A DNA stretch of 64,000 bases from CBFHMJ01 sp965656875 (lineage in GTDB: Bacteria > Pseudomonadota > Gammaproteobacteria > Enterobacterales > Alteromonadaceae): the NCBI GenBank assembly GCA_965656875.1, contig CBFHMJ010000010.1, positions 1 to 64,000 on the forward strand, given 5' to 3'. The notes beneath the pieces were generated by a model. The model had not been told where the DNA came from, did no database searches, and saw only the letters and a program-made list of their open reading frames with translations. Positions 31,301 through 38,700 of the stretch are shown in pieces; the stretch's first letter is position 1; every line of letters starts with the position of its first letter. Both the position numbers and the translations under genes were made by a program.

Positions 31301-33986
31301 CACGAGCCAGGCCTTCACCGCCGATACATAATTCACCCGGACAACCAATACCCGCCAGATTACCGGCGGTGTCCAGCACAAACAGATCCGTATTATCCAT
31401 CGGCTCACCCAGAATGATTCGGGTGTCTTCGATCAACGCTCGTGCAGACCAGATGGTTGTTTCGGTCGGGCCATACATATTGAATAAACGACCGTCAGCT
31501 GGTGTCAGTGTTTTAAGCAATTGATTCGCCAAATCTGGCGTCATTGCTTCACCACCACACATCACTGTGAAGCCCTTTTCTGGCTTCCAGCTTTCATTCA
31601 ACATTACCATTTGCCAGGTCGAAGGTGTCGCCTGCATGAAGGTAATATTGTGATTGTTCAGATAGTTACAAAGCAGCATGCCGTCTTTGTTAACTTTTGA
31701 AGACGCAATGTGTAACTCAGCACCCATCGATAACGGCAGATATAGTTCAACGCCCGCGATATCAAAACCAATCGATGTCACGCCTAACATTTTGTCGTTA
31801 GCATTCATTCCAGGCTTGTTTGCAACGGAATGAATCAGGTTATTCAACGCACGGTGTTCAATACACACGCCTTTTGGTTTACCTGTTGAACCCGAGGTGT
31901 ATATGACATAGGCAAGATTACCAGGCGCAATAGTGACTTCTTCATGGGTAAGATTAGCCGTCGACTTTTCATCTAATGCTAATTGTGTATCGAAATCATC
32001 GAAGTCGATTTGGGCCAGTTCACCCGCTTTAATACGGTCAACCGGCAAAGCATGCAGCACATCACCTTTGGTAATAACCGCTTTCGCCTGGCTGTCTTCC
32101 AGCATGTAAGCAAGCCGGTCAACCGGATACGCCGGGTCCAGCGGTAAATACGCAGCACCAACTTTCATGATAGCCAGTGCGCCAATCAGCATTTCAGCAC
32201 TACGTTCTGTACATAAACCAATAAACTGGTCGCCCTGACGTAGTGTATTCTCACCAACTTCATCAATCAGAATACGAGCAAGCTGATTCGCCTTTTCATT
32301 GATTTCCTGATAGCTGAAAGATGTACCATCGTACACAACCGCTGTTTTCTCAGGTTGTTTCGCAGCGACTTGTTCAATCACCTGATGAATGCACAAATCA
32401 CGGTCATAATTCATTGCCGTCTGATTCACGTCATGGACCAGATGATTCACCTGATCGGGTGTTAACAGCATCAGACTGTTCAGTGGTGCATTAGGTGTTT
32501 CCAGCACTTTGTCGATCAAGGTGTCGAAACTGGTCGCCATCCAGCGAATCGTTTCTTCATTGAACAGATCAACGTTATATAGCCAGCTAATCTGGATATC
32601 GTTATCCGTTTCGTAGGCATAAAATTCCAGATCGTGTTTGATATTGTGACTGTCCTGTTCAACACGAGACATACCACCACTACCCGCTTCGCCACTCGCA
32701 CCGTTACCAACCGATGACTGTAGTACTAACATGATTTGATACAACGGGTTGTAACTCATACTCCGTGCTGGATTCAGTGTTTCTACCAACATCTCGTAAG
32801 GTACTGACTGATGTTTCCAGGCGTTAAGAATGGTTTCTTTATTGGCAGTAAGAATGTCGTTGAAAGACTGATTTTGATCACACTGAGTACGCAGAATGAC
32901 CATGTTCAGGAAACAACCGATCAAAGATTCCAACTCCTGCTGGAAACGACCTGAAACCGGTGTACCAACCACGATATCTTCATTGTGACTGTAACGGCTT
33001 AACACCACAGATAGCGCTGTCTGAATGAACATAAACAGCGTAGCGTCCTGCCCTTTGCACAGATGACGAATTTTACGAGTGCGCTCTTCACCTAACAGCA
33101 CTTTATGGAAATGTCCGGCAAAGGTTTGTTGTGCCGGGCGCGGATTGTCCAGTGCCAAAGAATGTTGATCGGGCAGGCCTTTTAACTGACCTTTCCAGTA
33201 ATCAACGTCTTTTTGCCAGCTCTGATTGTCATGTTGCCATGCCGCATAATCAGCATATTGAATCGTTAATGGTTCAAGACCCGCATCACGACCTTCCAGG
33301 GCCGCCAGATAAAACTGTTGAATTTCACTAAGCGTGATATCAAGAGAAATGCCGTCAGATGCAATGTGATGCATGTTAATCAGAAACACGCTTTCATTGT
33401 CTGACAACGTTAATACGGTTGCACGAAGCATGACATCAGCCGTTAAATCAAACGGTTTGTCTGCGTCTGCTGCCATCAGGCGCTGAACTTCAATTTTCTG
33501 TTCAGATGCAGACAACGCCGATAAGTTGACTACATTAACAATCGGCGTTGCCTGATCATGAACGTGTTGCCAGGTATTACCCTGCTCATCTTCCCGGAAG
33601 GTCGTCCGTAATACTTCATGACGATCAACAACAGACTGCATAGCCTGTTCGAAGCATGCTTGCTTGAATTCACCTTCGATGCGGAAAACCTGAGGCAGGT
33701 TAAAATGCGAACTACCGGAACTTAGCTTGTCGATAAACCAGATTCGCTGCTGTGCAAATGAAAGCGGTAGTGGCGCATCACGCGATACCGATTGCACTGA
33801 CGATTGTGACGCCTGTGACTGGCTTTCACTGAATTGAGCGATAATGTCTTCTTTGTTAGCGCGTAATACCGCACGCATTTCGTCGGTTACACGCTTGTGA
33901 GGATCGTTAAGCAACAGCTTGCCGTCGCGGATAACGATCTTGATGTCTTTTTCTGAAAATTCTTTTAATAACTGGTTCAGATCCAT
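22386..33986 (-). CDS. Three-module NRPS with a PLP-dependent decarboxylase embedded in the third A domain
   Basis: About 3866 residues from ATG 33986, which has GGAG upstream and starts the docking domain MDLNQLLKE; the alternative start at 34022 adds 12 residues. Layout: docking (1-50), C1 (HHIASDGIS, about 205), A1 (A3 near 695), T1 (GGHSL, about 1085), C2 (about 1279), A2 (about 1785), T2 (about 2178), C3 (HHIVSDGWS, about 2369), A3 domain (TSGTTGQPKG, about 2862), T3 (GGHSL, about 3802). Codes read by eye are A1 D-I-V-Q-M-G-M-I-W-K (Gly-like), A2 V-D-A-T-V-S-F-A-D-K and A3 V-D-A-T-V-S-L-A-D-K (beta-alanine-like). Between A5 (NLYGSTEV, about 3000) and the VPIGKPIGN stretch before A6 (about 3566) lies a complete decarboxylase of about 550 residues, described separately. 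The tail is strongly acidic (SEDSDDDLELTI), as in C-terminal docking peptides. There is no TE and no E domain. Confidence 0.95.
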   Translation of the reverse strand: MDLNQLLKEFSEKDIKIVIRDGKLLLNDPHKRVTDEMRAVLRANKEDIIAQFSESQSQASQSSVQSVSRDAPLPLSFAQQRIWFIDKLSSGSSHFNLPQVFRIEGEFKQACFEQAMQSVVDRHEVLRTTFREDEQGNTWQHVHDQATPIVNVVNLSALSASEQKIEVQRLMAADADKPFDLTADVMLRATVLTLSDNESVFLINMHHIASDGISLDITLSEIQQFYLAALEGRDAGLEPLTIQYADYAAWQHDNQSWQKDVDYWKGQLKGLPDQHSLALDNPRPAQQTFAGHFHKVLLGEERTRKIRHLCKGQDATLFMFIQTALSVVLSRYSHNEDIVVGTPVSGRFQQELESLIGCFLNMVILRTQCDQNQSFNDILTANKETILNAWKHQSVPYEMLVETLNPARSMSYNPLYQIMLVLQSSVGNGASGEAGSGGMSRVEQDSHNIKHDLEFYAYETDNDIQISWLYNVDLFNEETIRWMATSFDTLIDKVLETPNAPLNSLMLLTPDQVNHLVHDVNQTAMNYDRDLCIHQVIEQVAAKQPEKTAVVYDGTSFSYQEINEKANQLARILIDEVGENTLRQGDQFIGLCTERSAEMLIGALAIMKVGAAYLPLDPAYPVDRLAYMLEDSQAKAVITKGDVLHALPVDRIKAGELAQIDFDDFDTQLALDEKSTANLTHEEVTIAPGNLAYVIYTSGSTGKPKGVCIEHRALNNLIHSVANKPGMNANDKMLGVTSIGFDIAGVELYLPLSMGAELHIASSKVNKDGMLLCNYLNNHNITFMQATPSTWQMVMLNESWKPEKGFTVMCGGEAMTPDLANQLLKTLTPADGRLFNMYGPTETTIWSARALIEDTRIILGEPMDNTDLFVLDTAGNLAGIGCPGELCIGGEGLARGYLNRDDLTAKQFIQHPFSDDPTARIYRTGDLVRRNYNDEIEFMGRIDHQVKVRGFRIELGEIEARLSQVDGVQRCAVLAPMNESGDRSLVAFLVADSKDDQQAQINIFKETLARNLPDFMIPGLYVFMDEMPQTPNGKIDRKALPVDDAVQTDENNYVAPRTDTEGLLVDSWQAMLQADKIGINDNFFLMGGHSLMATRLISTITEKLNKTLTLRDWFESPTIAALAVKLDSMVEDGQQDVIATIDRDGKLPLSHAQKRLWFIEQLEKGSAQNNINGSFIINGDLHTQAVEQAVETIIERHEVLRTTFAADNGNPQVVIHENPASSVAHYDLTGLDEETRQQRFKAMIETDAQTPFDIATDTLLRVQLIKLSADRHGLLFNMHHIASDGWSLSVLVNEFVTLYDAYSQNQANPLAPLSIQYLDFAGWQNGWLQGDTLTAELDYWTTQLADLPQVHNLPLDAPRPAEQGVDGLRFATHLSPELSAQINALCQSQDVTLFMLLQTAFSVLVANYSHEDDIVMGSPIAGRQQQAVEDLIGLFVNNLVLRTDVSANPAFDALLATSKEMILSAYSHQNVPFEMLVETLNPARSLSHAPLFQILFTLQNNQQSGLELSGMSLEPVVFPSTDNSRFKPCAIKFDLELYATELNDGESDLISLDWHFNSDLFQGQSIETLAAAFEQLLSVVVAAPSTQVKQLNCLTATHQQQLDALNTTDAEFPQEAFVFSAFEQHAAEKATEIALRETFDGATNALASGEITFGELNAKANQMARYLTEFGVAHGDMVGICLERSIDLVITMLAITKAGAAYVSLDPHYPSQRIAAMLDDSGLSVVITRSDLADNLPFTTQVGITLDCADLQQELAGLSAENVTRDEKSSEMSANSTACVIYTSGSTGKPKGVLLPHRSIVNRIHWMQQQFPLMTDDKVAMKTSVNFVDHIAEIFHPLSAGISNIIFNNDNVMNVERFVELIDVHQVSRMTLVPSLLKAMLDIAAEKGDESLSSLSLVVSSGEALTTGLAQRCKSTLPACSLLNFYGSTEVGADVTWFDTTELAGRTLELAPMGQLVANNQAFILNDALQPVALGAIGELYVSGAGLATGYTDKQQTAQRFVEITVNNEIVTAFKTGDLVRVLPDGLLAFIGRVDHQVKVRGMRIELAEIESVLNKAEYVDDSLVLVIESEQGSRLVSFLVSTIDDQQQVIDAAKDVLKRQLPDYMIPQQHLVLTALPLTPNGKLDRNALEAMVSPELFKSAYVAPQNESELILCQIWQQLLGLDAVGTQDNFFELGGHSLLATRVLSAVREKLGAELSLKDLFAAPRIADLAAKLETAEASRIPPITVAENRENLPLSFGQQRLWFVHQLEGSSAQYNINGGFALKGELDKDSLRRALNTIIERHTVLRTSFRSVDGLPQQFLHETFELPLFEHDWRGEETETQEHNVKALMVEDGAKSFDLANDVLIRVNLVALSDEAHILLFNMHHIVSDGWSLGQLVKEFAALYTAFTKGEANPLAPLAVQYADYANWQRNWLQGDVLEEELSWWKDQLADIPQAHNLRMDKPRPALQTWNGDRVNKTLTRQEADQLQALCKQHNVTLFMLLQTAFAVLVGRYSNETDVVIGSPIAGRDNHAVEDLIGFFVNNLVLRTDLAGNPAFTELLAQNRDMILQAYDHQHVPFDMLVDGLNPVRSRAHSPLFQLLFVLQNNEQAELNLPGLTLEGVPQKSNNIQFDIELYVNEIDGTDASQPGLVMGWHYNTDLFNEDTIKRLSESFNVLLRSIISAPATPVQSLDILSDVERYQLTFEWNDTQMAGANDLLVHQGVERQAENHGEAIALYEGDKAISFTQLNDAANRLAHYLIKQGVAEESLVGLCVERSTEMVVAMLAVIKAGAAYVSLDPNYPAQRLQYMVEDSALNIVLTQAAVQQRLAEAGIELAEQQLIALDDEETIAQLNGFSVANPDLLISEQATACIIYTSGTTGQPKGVMLPHASIINRIEWMQQSYPLTTNELCCQKTSLNFVDHIAEVFHPLSAGVSSVIIAQDDVVDVSRLIAVINEKQISRITLVPSLLKAMLTQPGLSDLSSLKLVVSSGEALPVQLVTDFSAVLPDARLLNLYGSTEVGADVTAYELTHGNKLNVVKYFQEVTTFDFNLTTEDGEQTTLPVNLSTHLTQPNVPLEELMPHFQDFSVPDKALTMKDYMARLNETVMPYLVNVSADRFIGHMTSALPDFMPEFSRMIAMFNQNMVKVETSKSLSLLERQVLAMTHQRFFGSENNEFNQAFYRENIQNPYKVFGIITSGGSLANITLLQVARNKALMKLGFSARDIGMHGAFSLIEKSDYSRLVILSSRLAHYSVRKAAIVLGIGEENIRILEQDENQKVIPEKLEQQLADCKKNKELVIAIVGIAGATETGTVDPLPQMHAIAKENDIHFHVDAAWGGVFQFSDKNRHRIRGVELADSITLCAHKQLFLPQGISLCLLRDVSDTGIVSTHTHYQAQRGSFDLGQYSLEGSRPALSLLLHSAYHLIANEGYAELVDKGMDNTLYLADLIEKHEAFELVGSPQTNILNYRYIPRALRGIKNRRYTHAENEEIGYASDKLQKEQFLRGQTFVSRTKIVNTEFSDEYISVFRVVLSNPLLTREVFHEVLKDQISIANEIIEGDNRLEELLERVSVKSEDFEQSTFENWSVPIGKPIGNSQVYLLDSELNLVPVGAKGELYVAGTGLASGYLNKAELTEKAFIQNPFSSDPNSRLYKTGDVACWLPDGNLEYLGRTDNQVKLRGLRIEISEIEHQLLQHADIEEAAVALHSIGAADKQLVGWIKPTADAPEKDELLARLNPVLASALPDYMIPQVFVVLEELPKTPGGKLDRKRLPAPSDADLALDEYIAPSTELETTIQAIWQEVLKRDEISVQANYFALGGHSLLATVTVNRISEALAFSVPVAMLFEFPTIATLASAIQAMQLTLNDSSDDSESEDSDDDLELTI
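23290..24941 (-). other. Embedded group II PLP-dependent decarboxylase domain (PanP/aspartate 1-decarboxylase-like)
   Basis: Domain within the NRPS at 22386-33986, residues about 3015-3565. The central part carries the group II decarboxylase signature: HVDAAWGG (Asp3316, which pairs with the PLP pyridine nitrogen) and LCAHKQLFLPQG (Lys3348, the expected Schiff-base lysine). Also present are ITSGGSLANI (cofactor phosphate region), RFIGHMTSALP and a C-terminal GQTFVSRTKI. RFIGHMTSALP and the N-terminal segment rich in PVNLSTHL recall the PanP-type putative aspartate 1-decarboxylases of Vibrio and relatives. The length is about that of a free-standing enzyme, so the domain looks complete. The flanks are ordinary A-domain sequence: GADVTAYELTHG before, VPIGKPIGN after. 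The expected reaction is L-aspartate to beta-alanine plus CO2, matching the beta-alanine-like code of the host A domain. Glutamate, diaminobutyrate or a substituted aspartate remain possible substrates. Confidence 0.85.
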
Positions 33987-34069
33987 TCTTACTTCTCCGG
34001 CTATTCGGATATGTTGGTCCACTCTTATTGCAAACCTTTTTATGACGAAAGGTAATCTCGTTGATGTAT

Positions 34070-34101
34070 ACCGACTGCATCACCCCGATAACACAGTCGG
34101 T
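34070..34101 (-). other. Hairpin between His-box gene and NRPS gene
   Basis: Perfect 8-bp inverted repeat, ACCGACTG (34070-34077) and CAGTCGGT (34094-34101), with a 16-nt loop, 25 nt after the stop of the gene at 34127. ATACATCAAC follows on the minus strand; no U-tract. Confidence 0.45.
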
Positions 34102-34126
34102 CCGTTGTTTTCTTTAATCGTGTTGA

Positions 34127-35725
34127 TTAATACAAACCAACATAGGTATTTGTTTTCGGGTCTGTTTTCGCGAAGTTCGTCGAACGAATGTTAACGTTCG
34201 CCGGCTCAGCATCTAAGTCAAAAATGGCCTGTTCTTCAGGAGTCATTCCACGACGTGTCAATGACTCCACCACGCGACCAATCGCATGTGAAATTTTGCG
34301 GTCAAAGGCTTTCATTTTCGGACCTTGCTTGATAAGGCCAGCACCAGCGACGAATTTACGTAGCTCTGCATTAGTTTTTGCATCGGTGTGGATAAATTTG
34401 TTAATTACGCCCAGCTTGTCCTGCCACAGATGAGAGCAAAACAGCAGCCAGTTGTTGTTGAACATATCCAGCGCTTGTGAATTACGGTAGATAGGTGACA
34501 TGCCCGGGTTTTTATCGTTTTGCACCCAGAACAGACGAGCCAGTACATTTTGCTCTGTCAGGTTAATGTTCATTTTCTTGTGATGGCCCCAGTGCAGCGG
34601 TGAGCTGTTAGATGCATCAATGCTGTATGCTTGTGTCGCATCGTGGAAACCGTGCCAGCTCATAACAAAGACGTAAGTACCAACGCCTGAAAGACAGGTT
34701 GAAATAATCAATGTCAAACCAATAATCGGGAACATCCAGGTAAGTGCAACTAATGCGATACCGCCCATCAGATAGCCACGTAGGAACAACTTCAGCAGAC
34801 GGTCACGTTTTTGTGATTTGAAATAACGCACGATGTCCACCGGCAAAACTTGTGTGAACAAGGAGAACCATGTCACCGCACGAGTAAATTCAAGGAAGCT
34901 AGTGTGATCAAAGCGAAGCGTAGACTGGAAATCACGCGGGCCATTGTTTTCCATGTGGTGAATGCCCGTGTGAGAACAGTAGTAGTAATCCGGCATCCAG
35001 AAAACCAGTGGCCAGATAACATAAATACGAGTGTATTCGATGGCGATAATCGTCCAGTCGAACAGTGTTTTAGCTTCTTTGTATTTCACTAAACGACCAT
35101 CAACAGTATGCGAAGCAAAGTGCTCAATGGCTTCTTTGTCCATGAATAGCAGCAAATACAACAGCGGTGCTGCTGTCATCCAGTACAACCAGGAATCAGC
35201 ACCGAAGATAAACATGAACACCAGTTGATAAACGGCCATCACAGTAATGATGTAATGAATAACTTTGGTGCGATCAGACAATTTAGTGTCAACCAGATAT
35301 TCCGGAATATGCTCGGCCTGAGCATCGATAAACTCATGGATCGGACCGTTGGCCGGAACCTGAATATAAATAAGGATATTTGCTACACCAACACCCAGCG
35401 AAACATACGCCAGGGCGACGATGATTTGATATGTCTGGTCCATTGCTGGAAAGAACATATCAACGTAGTAAAGGACAGGTAAGGCAACGATATTCAGCAA
35501 AATCGACAATACGAATCGTCCTTTCGATTGCTTCTCTTTCGTTCCCATAATCAGGAAATAAGGCAATGAAATAATGCCTAAAATTATTCTGATCAGCGGT
35601 CGAACAATAAAATAGTTCAGGCAGCTCAGGATAAATACCGGGATACAAAACAGCATATCCCAGTTGGTCAATAACGTAATTGGCGTTTCCGTGCCGTTTT
35701 TAGCGGCTATCTTTAACGTCTTCAT
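34127..35725 (-). CDS. Integral-membrane His-box (di-iron type) hydroxylase/desaturase-like enzyme, copy 2
   Basis: 532 residues, paralogous to the protein at 1242-2891. Both start MKT and share a hydrophobic N-terminus, the His boxes EHFASHT (about 200), SHTGIHHMENNGPRDF (about 248), WHGFHDA (about 358) and SSPLHWGHH (about 377), and a similar C-terminal region (WQDKLGVINKFI in one, WQGKLNVINNLI in the other). Predicted membrane segments lie near 20-40, 55-85, 100-120, 155-190 and 295-345. The histidine pattern suggests a di-iron oxygenase of the fatty-acid hydroxylase/desaturase superfamily, acting at the inner membrane. It sits between two synthetase genes (69 nt after the hybrid gene, 140 nt before the next), so a role in making or tailoring the product is likely. 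Neither substrate nor reaction (hydroxylation, desaturation) can be read from the sequence. Confidence 0.75.
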   Translation of the reverse strand: MKTLKIAAKNGTETPITLLTNWDMLFCIPVFILSCLNYFIVRPLIRIILGIISLPYFLIMGTKEKQSKGRFVLSILLNIVALPVLYYVDMFFPAMDQTYQIIVALAYVSLGVGVANILIYIQVPANGPIHEFIDAQAEHIPEYLVDTKLSDRTKVIHYIITVMAVYQLVFMFIFGADSWLYWMTAAPLLYLLLFMDKEAIEHFASHTVDGRLVKYKEAKTLFDWTIIAIEYTRIYVIWPLVFWMPDYYYCSHTGIHHMENNGPRDFQSTLRFDHTSFLEFTRAVTWFSLFTQVLPVDIVRYFKSQKRDRLLKLFLRGYLMGGIALVALTWMFPIIGLTLIISTCLSGVGTYVFVMSWHGFHDATQAYSIDASNSSPLHWGHHKKMNINLTEQNVLARLFWVQNDKNPGMSPIYRNSQALDMFNNNWLLFCSHLWQDKLGVINKFIHTDAKTNAELRKFVAGAGLIKQGPKMKAFDRKISHAIGRVVESLTRRGMTPEEQAIFDLDAEPANVNIRSTNFAKTDPKTNTYVGLY

Positions 35726-35794
35726 TAGTCCAGTCCCAAAGTGTGTTGCTCAAATTAGCGCAAATAAAGTGAATTAGTTGTTGTTCCAATGTTG

Positions 35795-38700
35795 TTAGAT
35801 TTCTTCCAGGCTATCTTCTTCAAACGATTCAGTCGCAGAGAAGACTTTTTGCTTAACCAGCACATCGTCCAAATACGTACTCAGGCCATCGATGTTGACG
35901 GTTGAAAACAGCACATCGATTGGTACGTCTACACTGAATGCTTTATCCAGACGGGTCTTCATTCGAATCATCATCAGTGAATCACCACCCAGCTCGAAGA
36001 AGTTATCTTTGATGCCAATGCCCTCGATGCCGATAATGTCCTGCCACAAGCCAACAAGACGTTGTGCAGTTTCAGTTTCAGCAGCCACCCAAGGCGTCGA
36101 AAGATTTGGACGAGCATAAAGATTGCCCGCCGCTGCGGTATGTTCTTCAGCATGTTCTTTGTCGAGTTCAACCCAGCTTTTTAATCGCTCAGTCAGTGAA
36201 CCCGTTGAGTTGATGAGTACCGGATAATTGCCTAGTGCCAGTGAATGTTCCATCGCCAGCACACCCTCTTTACCGTTCATGTGATACTGGCTTGACCCGC
36301 TCTTCGCTGACGCTTCATTGGCAGAGAATGTCCAGCCATCCCAGTTCACGGCAGTCCAGCGAGTGTCACCCATGTTGTGTTTGTGCTGTGCGAACGCATC
36401 CAGCCAGGCATTTGCTGAGGCATACAGGGAATAACCCAGGCCACCCAGCACTGCTGACAGAGAAGACATCAGCAAACAGAAGTCTGGCTGACGGCTTTCC
36501 AACAGTTTGTCCAGTACCTGAGTACCCAGCACTTTCGAGCGATACAGATCATCAACCTGCTCCGGCGATGCAGCCATTAACGCTTCAATCGTGCCGTTTA
36601 CTGTGCCTGCGGCATGAATAACACCTTTTATCGTGCCCATATCACGTTCAACGGCATCAAATAAGGTCGCCATTTCTTCGTAATCTGCGACATCAGCGGC
36701 ATAAACGTGAACCTCAGAACCCTGTGCTTCCACCGCCATCAAACGTTTAACAATGCTGACGATACGCGGATCACCGTCTTCAGCGTTGGTCAGGCTTTCC
36801 CAGCTTGATTTATCCGGTAATCCACGACGAGATGACAAGGCGATTTTCACTGGCTGTCTGGCCGCCAGATGCTCTACCAGTAATAGTGCGATGTTGCCCA
36901 GACCACCGGTAATGATGTATGCACCATCACTATCAAATTGATTGGTGGGGAGAATGGATTTTTCCAGATGTTGATGCTGCCAGCCTTTCGCCCAGCGAGC
37001 GCCATAACGCCATGCGCTTTCAAATGGTCGATGCTCTAATCCTGATTCCTGGCAAATCTGCGCCATTAACTGAGGCGTTAATCCAGCGTCAGATTCCATC
37101 AAATGACAGATAATATTTTCATATTCCTGTGGAATGACACGGGCCAGTGCAGATACCGTTGAACTGATTGGACAGATTGTTTCTGCGCCAGTAATACGGC
37201 TAATCGGTGGGGTTACAACATCAATAGCAACATGATGTTCATCATCCTGCATGGTAATTTGACGAGCGAGATAAATCAGGCTGTCGAAACCAGTAAGCTG
37301 ATGATCACTGAACAAACGCCAGTAGTCATTCAACGCAATGTCGTCATCATTACAATCGACAGCCGCAACAATGTTGCCCAGATGAATCACGCGATCCGGT
37401 AACTGGTTACGTCCCGACAGCGTGGTCATCATCCGTTTAAAATCATCTTCACGCGTTGGATTAATCGTGAAGTAGTGACCATTTTCCTGGTACTGCTCGC
37501 CATGTTGAACACAGGTAATTAACGCGGGTTGCGCTTGCGACAAGGTTTCAATCATCAGGTCGCAGCCCTCATCCGCAAACATCACCATGACGTGTTTGTT
37601 TTTAACCGGATGAGAATCAGCGTTTTCCATTGCTTTAACCGACGTTAATTGCCAGTCAGCGGTATAGAACCAGTCATTAATATCAGTGCGTTTTTCACGA
37701 CAATGTTCATTTAATGTCGGCGTGTAGTTCACTGGAACGGCGTCGATCCAGTAACGTTTTTTGTCGAACGGATAAGCTGGCAGTTTTACCCGACGTAACT
37801 GACGAGTCTCACCTTCTTCAAGGTCTGCTATATGTAGTGCCTGCCAGTCTATCGCTACGCCGTTTTGCCATAGCTGACCAACTGCCGCTAATACGGTCAT
37901 AACATCAGACTGCTTATCTTTTGGATGGCTTAGCGTCGTGATAACCGGTGTTTGCTGTTCGAGATGCTTCGTCGTTTTACGGCTTAACTGTGATAAACCG
38001 ATGCCAGGCCCAACTTCCAGCAATACTTTCTCATCACGAAGCGTGTCATTGTCCTGCAAGGCTGTTGTGATGCCAGTCGCAAAATTAACCGTGCCACGCA
38101 GGTGGTTAACCCAGTATTCGGTCGTCGTAATTTCTTCGCCAGCAAACTGACCGGAGACATTCGACAGAACCGCTGATTCTGGTTGTTGTAACGTTAACGT
38201 ATCAAGATGAGCTGCAAATGCTGCCAGTACAGGTTCCATCATGACGGAATGATAAGCATGAGACGTCACCAGACGTCGGCAGGAGATATCATGATGTTGC
38301 AGCGTTTGCTCAAATGCTTCGATAGCAACTGTTTCGCCAGAAACTACACAATCAGACGGGCTGTTCACAGCCGCCATAGACAGCGAGGTATCAGCGAGTA
38401 ATTCTTTGACGTGTTCAGCATCCGCAGACACAGATAACATGCTGCCAGGCGCCGCCGATTGCATTAACTGACCACGTAAACAAACGGTTTGCACTGCATT
38501 TTCCAGTGTGAATACACCCGCCAGCGTCGCAGCAACATATTCACCAATACTGTGTCCGATCATGGCATCAGGCTTCAGACCTAGTGACATTAACAGTTTT
38601 GCAAGTGCATATTCGACAGCAAACAAAGCCGGTTGCGTAGTCGCTGTTTTCGCCAGTTCTTCAGCGCTATCCTGATCAGCAAAAATCAATGCGTTTAAAT

